Under the pieces are notes generated by a model. It was not told where the DNA came from. It saw only the letters and a list, made by a program, of their open reading frames with translations, and ran no database searches. A stretch of DNA of 21,262 nucleotides. Source: WS-2 sp964650245. Its GTDB lineage: Bacteria > Eisenbacteria > RBG-16-71-46. Made by a program: the position numbers and the translations under genes. Location of the stretch: positions 1 to 21,262 of the forward strand of contig CAZYQK010000048.1 of NCBI GenBank assembly GCA_964650245.1, in the 5' to 3' direction. Shown piece after piece: positions 1 to 7,417 of the stretch; position 1 is the stretch's first letter; every line of letters begins with the position of its first letter.

Positions 1-46
1 AACCCCCTGCGATCAGCTCCGCGCCCCAGCGTCTACGGAAAACTGA

Positions 47-316
47 GAGGAGCCCTCTTTTTCGGACCCCTCCGCCTCGCTCGAGGAGATCGGCGAGCGA
101 GCGAAGATGGTTGGAAGAGCTGTTGCGCTCTCGGTGGTTGACCGCGCTCAGCCTGCGACACAAGTCTGGCTCGGAGCCATGAACGCGCTCAGCGCTCAGT
201 ATTCCGACGTCGACCGCACTCAGCTCTTGCGCGGCGATGCCATGCTTCTCCTCGGCGCCCTATGCGAGGCCAGCGCTCGCTGCGAGTTTGACTGGAGAGC
301 CGCCCGTGAGAGCTGA
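47..316 (+). CDS. 3' end of an upstream gene, possible ABC-3C effector component (partial)
   Basis: An open frame runs from just after a TGA at 44-46 to a TGA at 314-316. Its last 60 or so residues look like a real folded tail, with the segment LLRGDAMLLLGALCEASARC, and it overlaps the next gene. The ATG at 107 is the first ATG, but the protein-like character starts upstream (LEEIGERAK before it). In frame 1, positions 1-60 read VYGKLRGALF and could join this frame if one T were removed from the T5 run at 58-62. I therefore infer the tail of a longer gene that starts outside the window and is frameshifted here. In ABC three-component cassettes the gene before the middle component is usually the effector, so that role is a guess from position only. 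The family is not recognised from sequence. Confidence 0.4.
   Translation, partial: EEPSFSDPSASLEEIGERAKMVGRAVALSVVDRAQPATQVWLGAMNALSAQYSDVDRTQLLRGDAMLLLGALCEASARCEFDWRAARES
294..299 (+). promoter_or_regulatory. Shine-Dalgarno supporting the GTG start at 306
   Basis: GGAGAG lies six bases before GTG 306. It favours this start over the long upstream ATG at 237, whose N-terminus would lie inside the previous gene's coding tail, and over ATG 324. Confidence 0.45.
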
Positions 317-824
317 TCTTTTCATGCCCAGCCAGGACTCAGAGGCTCGCCTACTACTCCTGATCGACGGTTTCACCACCCGCACTCGCGGCCTTCAGGG
401 TCGCACCAAGCTCGCCAAGCTCGACTTCCTTCTTCGCTACCCGGGATTTCTTGATCGTGCACTCATGATTCGAGCTCCGCACGCTCGCGATGCGGCCGAC
501 AATCTCGCCTCCGACAACATTGAAAATCGAATGATTCGGTTCCGATATGGTCCGTGGGATCCGGCCTACTTCGCTCTACTCGGGAGCCTCATAGGAAGAG
601 GCCTCGTAGAGCCTCGCGCAGGTTCACGTGGCATTGAGTACTGGGCCACATCGGACGGTGTCGCCTTGGCAGAGCGCATTCTAGAATCCGCGCCCTGGCA
701 CGAGACCGTCGGGCGCATCCAACTCCTCAAGCGACATTTCGACCTCACTGGGACTTCCTTGAAGGAGTTCATTTACAAGCATTTCCCTGAAGTCACCCGC
801 AGGGCATTTGGCGCCACGCTATGA
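306..824 (+). CDS. Probable ABC-3C middle component, winged-helix-like small protein
   Basis: A protein of about 172 residues from GTG 306 (195 if the ATG at 237 is used). Visible signals are an N-terminal helix followed by GRTKLAKLDFLLRYPGFL, then IRFRYGPWDPAYFALLGSLI, then GLVEPRAGSRGIEYWATSDG. The last piece looks like the recognition helix and beta-wing of a winged helix-turn-helix. Its stop overlaps the ATPase start as ATGA, so the two are translationally coupled. Small wHTH-like proteins encoded directly before an SMC-like ATPase are the 'middle component' of the ABC-3C conflict systems described by Aravind and colleagues, where they are thought to link the ATPase to an effector. The family call rests on memory of that arrangement plus the motif; a plain transcriptional regulator is the alternative. 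GC content is visibly lower than in the mre-rarA operon. Confidence 0.55.
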   Translation: MRADLFMPSQDSEARLLLLIDGFTTRTRGLQGRTKLAKLDFLLRYPGFLDRALMIRAPHARDAADNLASDNIENRMIRFRYGPWDPAYFALLGSLIGRGLVEPRAGSRGIEYWATSDGVALAERILESAPWHETVGRIQLLKRHFDLTGTSLKEFIYKHFPEVTRRAFGATL

Positions 825-2654
825 GACTACGGCTTGATCACATCGTTTTGGTCGGCACCACGCGAAGAGTTGAGTTCACTCCCGGCCTCAACCTAGTTGC
901 CGGGCCGATCACTACCGGGAAGACCTCCCTATTGCGACTCTGTCGCGCGATGGTCGGCGGTAGCGTTGAACAACTACCCCCCGAGATTCGGCACCATGTC
1001 TCAGCCGTCTCGGGTCGATTGGTCCTGCGCGACACCGCATACGCCGTAAGCCGACGCCTCGTGACAACCCAGGACGCTCCGGTCGATATCGCGGGTGAAG
1101 GCAGCTCGTTGCGCGTTCCGCTTCAGCGCGCGCGCACTGGAGACGGCCTCACCTATGGGCGTTGGCTTCTTGAAAAGCTCGCCCTCCCGCAACTCTCTGT
1201 TCCGTCAGCGCCGACGCGCCCTGCCGAGTCGCCTTCTGTTCCCGTCACGATCAGTGACTTCATGCTCTACTGCCACATTCGCCAGGAGGACTTGGATTCC
1301 AGCGTGTTCGGCCACCAAGACGCCTTCAAGAACATTAAGCGCAAGTATGTGTTTGAGATTCTGTTTGGCATCTACGATTCCGAAATCGCCGTTTTGCAGG
1401 GCCGCCTTCGCGAGGTGGACTCTGCTGTTCGAACGGCGGCCCATGGCATTCAGTCATTCGATAATGTCCTTCGCCAAACGGCGTGGGACAGTCGCGCTGC
1501 GCTTCAGCGAGACTTGGACGCGACGCAGGCACGCCTAATCGAAATCGAGGCGAGCGGCCAGCGACTCGCCCAGGAGGCGCGTTCCAATCCTCGTTCACAA
1601 GAACTTCAGGAAGAGATCGCAGGCGTCGATCGGCGAATCTCCCACGCACGGTCTGAACTCGTCGCCCTGGAGTCGAACGTCGGCGACCTAAACAGACTGA
1701 CCTCACAGCTTGAGACTCAGGTGGCTCGCCTCACGCGATCAATCGCCGCCGGGACGCTCTTGGTGGACTTCGATTTCAAAGTGTGCCCCCGCTGCGGCGC
1801 CCCCGTCGGTGCTGATCCTACGGATTCCGACCACTGCTACTTGTGCGGGCAGACGCCTCAGCGAAGCTTTTCCGTAGACGCCTTGTTACGCGAGCAGGAT
1901 CGCCTTGAATCTCAAATCAGCGAAACCAGGGAGTTGATCGCAAATTCGGAGCAGTCACGCGCGGTGCTCCGTACAGAGGTGGGCCGGCTGGAGGCGGAGC
2001 GTTCGCGCACCGCAACCGAGCTCGACTTTCTGACGACTGCCTTTGTCTCTGACCGAGCCGAAGTGATGACCTCAATTGCACAATCGCGCGGCGCCCTTCA
2101 AGAGCACGTGAGGCGATTGCAGGACTACTTAGTTCTTTTCGACCGCTTGGCTGCCCTCGTATCGCAAAGGGCGGCTCTTGAGTCTGAGAAGGAGCGTATC
2201 TTCGATGATCTTGAGCGCTTGCAGACCAGAGACACGGAAGTCCAGGGGCGGTTGATATCCCTGGAGAATACCTTCCTGCAACTCGTCAACCGCATCGGCT
2301 TGCCTGAGTTTCCCGGTGACCCCCGAGCAGCGGTCAACCGTGAGACGTATCTCCCCATTGTGAATGGGAGGCGGTTTGAGGAACTGAGCTCTGGTGGACT
2401 CAAGGTCCTGACCAGCCTCGCCTTCACCCTCGCTCCCCGGATTCCTACTCCTCGACAGCATCACGAAAAACGCGGGCACGAACGATTACGACTGGGCGAG
2501 AGTAGAGGCCCTGTTCAACGTTCTCCGGGACATTGGCGGAGAATACCGGGAGCAACTGCAGATAATCGCGGTCTCCAACGATGTTCCCGAGAGCGCTGAG
2601 GAGTTTGTCAGGCTGCGCCTCTCTCCCACCGATCGCCTGATTCCAGGCGTGTAG
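821..2654 (+). CDS. SMC/Rad50-like ABC ATPase (DUF3732-like), frameshifted near the 3' end
   Basis: Walker A is at residues 28-35 (GPITTGKT). It is followed by coiled coil from about residue 190 to 500, interrupted by a zinc-knuckle pair C322-x2-C325 and C339-x2-C342. The ABC signature is at 523-526 (SSGG). The frame opened at 821 then runs into unrelated sequence and stops at 2599. In the +1 frame the missing half is intact: LLLDSITKN (Walker B region), then IIAVSNDVPES, and a natural end RLIPGV with TAG at 2652-2654. The break maps to the CCCC at 2435-2438; removing one C gives LAFTLAPGFLLLDS, a near-canonical signature-to-Walker-B spacing. An unbroken product would be about 610 residues. 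Such ATPases use ATP to remodel or clamp nucleic acid, here probably as the motor of a three-component defence system. As assembled, the protein lacks Walker B and should be inactive. Sequencing error, true decay and recoding are all possible. RecF/RecN relatives are less likely because of the knuckle and the paired small gene. Confidence 0.65.
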
Positions 2655-2722
2655 TGGCTCTCCTCGGTCCTTTGGCCTTCACCGCTCCCGCCGACTGGCG
2701 TCCGCCGAGGGCCCACACTGGG
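2655..2722. other. Short intergenic gap between convergent operons
   Basis: 68 bases separate the TAG of the ATPase gene from the TGA of the helicase gene on the other strand. Only weak dyads are visible (CCTCGG with CCGAGG; CCCA-CAC-TGGG) and there is no T-run, so I do not call a terminator. Confidence 0.5.
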
Positions 2723-5700
2723 TCACGCTCGCCATCGTGCGAGGACTGTCTTGAAATACGCCGCGGCCGGGCCGCGCGCGAGGTGCGGGTGCGCGAACTG
2801 GTTCGTGTAGCTCCGTAGACAGCCGTAGCAGCTCGTGTCGGGGCCGCAACCGCAGCCGCCTTCGACTCGTTTAAGGGCTTCACTGAGCGCAAGCCGGAAG
2901 ACCTCGCGGTTCTCAAGCTCCGCGACGAGGCCCGCGCCGCCCGGTACGTTGTCGTAGAGGACGATTTCGGGGAGCGCCACGTCGCCCGAGCCCAATCGAA
3001 CCGTGACGTCGAGGTCCGTCGCCGGGACCTCGAGCACGTCGGTAGCGCCATGGTGGAGCGCGTACGCAAGCGAATGCGCGAACCAGACCCCGGGGTGCGC
3101 GGGGTGGGCGCTGTCGGGCCTGACGACGAACTGCACCCTCAGGACATCCGTGAGGAACTCATGGCCGAGCGCGACGTGCAAGGCCTTGCCTCCACAAGAT
3201 GAGCCCAGGGGCGTTCTGTGCTTTCCGAGAGGTTTGGTCGAGCCCGCGCCACATTTCTCGCAAACGTAGAATCCCCGGCCCTTTCGCCCCTCGCAGAGGA
3301 CGGCGAGGTGTCCTGGCGACGTTCGCCACATCCGCACCACCCCGAGCACCTCGATCGGCTCGTCCTCTCGCGCCGGGCGCACGAAGTAGGGTCGAGTCGT
3401 GAATTGTCTCTGGGGTCGGAACTTCGCGTCCTCAGGTGTCTTCGTGCGGTCCGCGACGAAGCCGAAGATCGGGTCCACGTACTGTCCGCGGTCCGCTTGG
3501 TCACAGCAGACGGTGCCCAGCGGGTCTGTCGTGTCCCAGCTCCGGAAGCCATGCGCGGTGCACTTGGAGTACAACCGCCGCGGCCACTCCTTTGCGGCGA
3601 CCCGCTTGAGACCGCACGACTTCCACACCTTCTTGTTGGCGACGACCTCGCTCTCCGGCGCGAATTCGCCCACAGCGATCGCCAAGTCGCGCTCGAGCGT
3701 GACATCCAACGCTTCGCGCGAAGCGCCGCGCCTCCCACGGTGGAGGTCGAGCTCGACCACGTCGACCGGGAAGCCGTACTTCGGGACGACGGCCTTGCGC
3801 GAGAGGAACGAGATGACATCTTCCGAGGCGATTGTCCTCGCCCGGTCCTTCGCCCACTCTGCTTGGCCGTACTCCTCGCTTCCGGCCGCTTCGCTCTGGA
3901 ACGCCCGCACGCCGCGATAGTCCTCTGATGCTTCCGCCACGGCGAGCGCGAGCCGGCTCTCCGGACCGGTCGCATTGTCGATCCACGTGCCGTCTTCGAT
4001 GCCGATCTTGTCTGCAAGCTCGGCTGGGACAACCGCCCGCAGGGCCGCCGTAAGTGGCTCTCGGTTCTCGAGCGCGAAGCTCCGCACGTCCGACACCGCT
4101 TCCGGGCTCTCAAGACTCTTGCATAGGGCCTCGACGCTCTTGAAACGCTCCTCATTGGTGCGGAAGAACGCGGAGAGGACGACCGCCGCGACGTGTCGCA
4201 AGGCGATCTTGTCGTTCGTCCAGCGGAGCCTGGGGGGCGCCGTTCTCCCCGCCATCATGCGTTGAGGCTCGTTGAAGTGGACCACGTCGTGCGGGCGGCG
4301 GCGGCAGTACGTGACCGCAAGCCCGGGGTTTCCAGCGCGCCGGCCCGCGCGACCGACGCGCTGCGCGTAGTTGAATGGTTCCGGCGGCACGTTTCGCAAG
4401 AAGATTGCATCGAGGTCGCCGAGGTCGACGCCGAGTTCAAAGGTCGTCGACGAGCTGAGCACGTGGATCTTTCCCTCGGTGAAGTCTCTTTGGAACTCAC
4501 GCGCCTTCTCGACATCGAGCTGCGCCGTGTGCTCCTCGGCCCGGAGCGCGGCGGGCAGTCGCTCCTCCTCGTAGAGACGGCGGTAGTGGTTCGACACAAG
4601 AGCGGCGTCGCTTGCCGCTACCTCGCGAAGTAAACCGGGACAGCGATAGCGCCCGCAAAGCCCCCGGATCGAGTGGTGCCGGATGGCGCCGCAGATGTCG
4701 CAGCGGAAGAGCTTGTCGCTCGAGTCCAACGCCCGGAACCGCCACCAATTGGACCGCGCGCGGAACCCATCGTCTCCCGCGCGGCTCAACAGTCCCTCGG
4801 CGCCTCCCGCTCCGGTGAATGCGTCCCACACTTCCCGCAGAAGCGCCTGGGCTTCATCGACCGCAGCCTCGTCCGGCCCAGCGCGCCGGTTCAACAGGCG
4901 TTGGAGGAAAATGGTCCGCCGCGTGCCTTTACCGTCCCAGGACTTGAAGCCGAAGCGTTTCCGTGGGTCGCCTATGCCGGCGCGGTTCTGGCTCGGTTGG
5001 AGTTCGAGGTGTTCCCACTCGACAGTGATCTTCTTCCCCGCGACGAGGTCGACCGCGAAGTCGGACCGGAGCGAGTCGAGAAGCCACTGAACGAGGTCCC
5101 GACTCTCGCAGTCGCCCAGTGACCAAGGCGGCTCCCGGAGGCGCCGCGGGACCTTGAGGTCACTTGGTAGGTGAGCTGTCCACTTCGCGAGTCCCACGCC
5201 CTCGAGCGAAAGCCGGCGTTCGTCCGTCAGGAACTCGCGGAACACGAGCGTCCACGCATGGCGGCGGACATCGAGGTCGTCTTTCGATTCGTCGATGATG
5301 CTCCTGTCGCGAAGCGCCTTCCCTACCTCACTCGTAAGCGTCTCGAGCGAAAACTCCTTCGCGTCTCCACCCCCCGCAGCAAGCGTTCTTGCGATGGACA
5401 GCAGTACGCTCCGGTCGCGGACCGAACGGTAGGTTTCTTCGAGGTAACAGGGGAAGAATGCCGCCTCCTGGCGCCCATCCGAGAACGCAAGCACTTTGCG
5501 GCGGTCGGCGGGCAGGTTCGCGACGAGCGAAGTCGCGATCACGGCACTCGGGCCGTCGGTGCCATGGACGACTTCGCGAACGGGGTCGGGCCCTCGGTAG
5601 CCGCAGGCGCCGCACGTGCGCGCCTGGTCCTGGTGAGCGTCGCGGATAGTCTCCTCGACGACGGTGATCATCTGGCCGTGGCCACACTCTGGGTTGACCG

Positions 5701-7417
5701 GGTTCTTGCTCTTCGGCGAAATCCGACCGCACTGGACGCAGAGGCGCGAATACTCAATCTCGTCGCCGTCCTGGGCTTCGTCGTCGACAGGTCGGAAGAA
5801 GGCCACACTGTAGTCACTCTGTCCCGTGTCGCGGACGGCCTCCTTGAGCTTCCCGTCATCACGGCGACCAACTAAGTAGTGCTGCCCACACTCGCGGCAG
5901 AGGGCGACCTCGAAGACAGCTTCGTCGTGGCCCTCTCCCGACGAAGACGTCCCGCGAGAGAGCCTCACGACCTTCTCGGGGTGGAGCGATACGAATGCGC
6001 CCTCGAGGGCGCGGAGGAAGAGGTGGAACCGGACGTTGAGGAGAGGCGCCTGTTCGTCAGGTTCCGTCGCCGACTCGGGATCCCGCGCCCAGGCCGCGAG
6101 CGAGGCGAGACTCTCGATCGCTCTCAGTTGGTCCTCGGGCGCAAGTTCATCGTCGAAGACCTTGCCCGCAAGCACACGTGGCTCGACGGGCTGGTCCGCG
6201 ATCATGCGCCGGAACGAGTCGACGCGCGGGTCGTAACTCAGGATCCGGTGTAGAAGGCCCCGGTCGTCAAGATCCCGGTCGGCGACAACGCGAATCTCCG
6301 CGGCTGCGCTCTCGATTCGCGTGCGTGCAGAGGCGTCCCGCGCCCTGATTGCACGATCGATCGCGACGAAGGTTCTTGGTGCGAGCCTTCTGTCTCGCGG
6401 CGCGGGTGCATCCGCGGTCTCGCCGAGCACGATGTCCCGCGCCTCGAAGCGTTCGTCGAATAGCTCGCCCGCGAAACGAGCCAACGCCTCGCGGTCCTCT
6501 GGGCCACCGAGCGACGCACTAGTGGCGATGCACCGCAGGCGCTCTTCGAGCCCACCGCGGCGCAGCCGATCCTTGAGCCTCCTCACAAGCATCCCCATCT
6601 CAAGGCCTTTGGCGCCGCGGTACTGGTGCGCTTCGTCGAGCACAATGAAGCGCCACGTTGCGCCGTGACCGCCGTCGAATAGCGGGCTGTCGTCGGGGCG
6701 GAGGAGCAGGTACTCAAGCATCGAGTAGTTGGTGAGGAGGATGTCAGGAGGCGACGCGCGCATTTCGGAGCGGAAGACGAACTCGCCCAGCAGCCGTCTC
6801 GCACGGTGGCGACTTGCCTCCCGGCGGTGGTCATGCTCGTCCTCGGGGGTCTCGCCCGTGTACCGCCCGAAGGTGAACTTGAACGCGCTGTCGCTCTCCC
6901 CGAGCCGTTTCGCGAGCGCCCCAAGGCGCTGGCGTTGGTCTTCCGCGAGAGCGTTCATCGGGTAGAGGACTAGTGCGTGCACACCTGACCGCCGACGTCC
7001 CTTCCGGTACTCCTCGTGGAGATCGAGGAGGATCGGGTAGAGGTACGCCTCGGTCTTGCCGCTTCCTGTGCCTGTTGCAACGACGATGTTTCGGCCTGAG
7101 TGCGCGCGGCGTATTGCGTCCTCCTGGTGGGTGTAGAGGCGCCGCGTGGGGTTGAGGGCGTTGAGGAACTGCGGCTCGACGCCCGCTCCCAGAATCTCCC
7201 GGAGGAGAGCCCGGCACTCGAGGCCTCGCTTGTAGAGTGGCGCAGATTCCATGAACGGGCCATTCACAAGGCTCCTCTCGCGATCGAGGGCCTCGGCGAA
7301 GGAGCGTCGCAGATCGGCGTCTTTGAAGTGGAAGGTTGTTTTGAGGTATCGGAGGTAGTGGCTCGCGATCTCCTTGGCGAGTCCGATCGGACCAGGGGGC
7401 TCACGCGCTTCCTTCAT
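2723..7417 (-). CDS. Large SF2 DEAD/DEAH helicase with DUF1998/MZB-type C-terminus
   Basis: A 1564-residue protein. The first RecA domain has THQEDAIR at 96, Walker A ATGTGSGKTE with K121, LVLYPMNALAEDQ near 149-161, DEAH at 261-264 and TSAS at 299-302. The second has KVLAFSDGRQEAAFF, FELGVDLGDLDA near 993 and QRVGRAGRR at 1019-1027. Cysteine pairs that should bind zinc occur at C507/C510, C560/C563 followed by CGACG, C906/C909 followed by CGRYRC, and C1386/C1389. The C-terminus has PGGAGLVAELENREVF and a cysteine-rich CGCGPDTSCYGCLRSY near 1520-1537, the hallmark of DUF1998 (MZB) helicases. Known relatives with this layout include DruE (Druantia), DrmA plus DrmB (DISARM) and MrfA-type repair helicases. 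The length and the extra central knuckles favour a defence or nucleic-acid-processing helicase over a repair enzyme, but the exact subfamily is open. The start overlaps the previous gene's stop as ATGA, so the two proteins are probably made together. Domain call is firm, role is inferred. Confidence 0.85.
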   Translation of the reverse strand: MKEAREPPGPIGLAKEIASHYLRYLKTTFHFKDADLRRSFAEALDRERSLVNGPFMESAPLYKRGLECRALLREILGAGVEPQFLNALNPTRRLYTHQEDAIRRAHSGRNIVVATGTGSGKTEAYLYPILLDLHEEYRKGRRRSGVHALVLYPMNALAEDQRQRLGALAKRLGESDSAFKFTFGRYTGETPEDEHDHRREASRHRARRLLGEFVFRSEMRASPPDILLTNYSMLEYLLLRPDDSPLFDGGHGATWRFIVLDEAHQYRGAKGLEMGMLVRRLKDRLRRGGLEERLRCIATSASLGGPEDREALARFAGELFDERFEARDIVLGETADAPAPRDRRLAPRTFVAIDRAIRARDASARTRIESAAAEIRVVADRDLDDRGLLHRILSYDPRVDSFRRMIADQPVEPRVLAGKVFDDELAPEDQLRAIESLASLAAWARDPESATEPDEQAPLLNVRFHLFLRALEGAFVSLHPEKVVRLSRGTSSSGEGHDEAVFEVALCRECGQHYLVGRRDDGKLKEAVRDTGQSDYSVAFFRPVDDEAQDGDEIEYSRLCVQCGRISPKSKNPVNPECGHGQMITVVEETIRDAHQDQARTCGACGYRGPDPVREVVHGTDGPSAVIATSLVANLPADRRKVLAFSDGRQEAAFFPCYLEETYRSVRDRSVLLSIARTLAAGGGDAKEFSLETLTSEVGKALRDRSIIDESKDDLDVRRHAWTLVFREFLTDERRLSLEGVGLAKWTAHLPSDLKVPRRLREPPWSLGDCESRDLVQWLLDSLRSDFAVDLVAGKKITVEWEHLELQPSQNRAGIGDPRKRFGFKSWDGKGTRRTIFLQRLLNRRAGPDEAAVDEAQALLREVWDAFTGAGGAEGLLSRAGDDGFRARSNWWRFRALDSSDKLFRCDICGAIRHHSIRGLCGRYRCPGLLREVAASDAALVSNHYRRLYEEERLPAALRAEEHTAQLDVEKAREFQRDFTEGKIHVLSSSTTFELGVDLGDLDAIFLRNVPPEPFNYAQRVGRAGRRAGNPGLAVTYCRRRPHDVVHFNEPQRMMAGRTAPPRLRWTNDKIALRHVAAVVLSAFFRTNEERFKSVEALCKSLESPEAVSDVRSFALENREPLTAALRAVVPAELADKIGIEDGTWIDNATGPESRLALAVAEASEDYRGVRAFQSEAAGSEEYGQAEWAKDRARTIASEDVISFLSRKAVVPKYGFPVDVVELDLHRGRRGASREALDVTLERDLAIAVGEFAPESEVVANKKVWKSCGLKRVAAKEWPRRLYSKCTAHGFRSWDTTDPLGTVCCDQADRGQYVDPIFGFVADRTKTPEDAKFRPQRQFTTRPYFVRPAREDEPIEVLGVVRMWRTSPGHLAVLCEGRKGRGFYVCEKCGAGSTKPLGKHRTPLGSSCGGKALHVALGHEFLTDVLRVQFVVRPDSAHPAHPGVWFAHSLAYALHHGATDVLEVPATDLDVTVRLGSGDVALPEIVLYDNVPGGAGLVAELENREVFRLALSEALKRVEGGCGCGPDTSCYGCLRSYTNQFAHPHLARGPAAAYFKTVLARWRA

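Noticed and set aside
46..62. Short hairpin AGAGG-AGC-CCTCT followed by a few Ts, like a terminator
   Set aside because: The stem is only five pairs, the T-run is short, and it lies inside what looks like coding sequence of the upstream gene.
183..197. Tandem GCGCTCA repeats near the left edge
   Set aside because: Only two copies, within coding sequence and explained by codon use.
237..305. Longer N-terminus for the small winged-helix-like protein, from ATG 237
   Set aside because: It overlaps the upstream coding tail, lacks a Shine-Dalgarno, and the residues look like shadow sequence. GTG 306 has GGAGAG at good spacing.
5171..5875. Plus-strand open frame of 234 codons opposite the helicase
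   Set aside because: Antisense to a motif-bearing stretch of the helicase; no start signal or recognisable domain.
2723..7417. A full DISARM or Druantia system
   Set aside because: Only the DUF1998-type helicase and one unknown partner are present. No methylase, DrmC-type PLD protein or DruA-D-like gene lies in the window.
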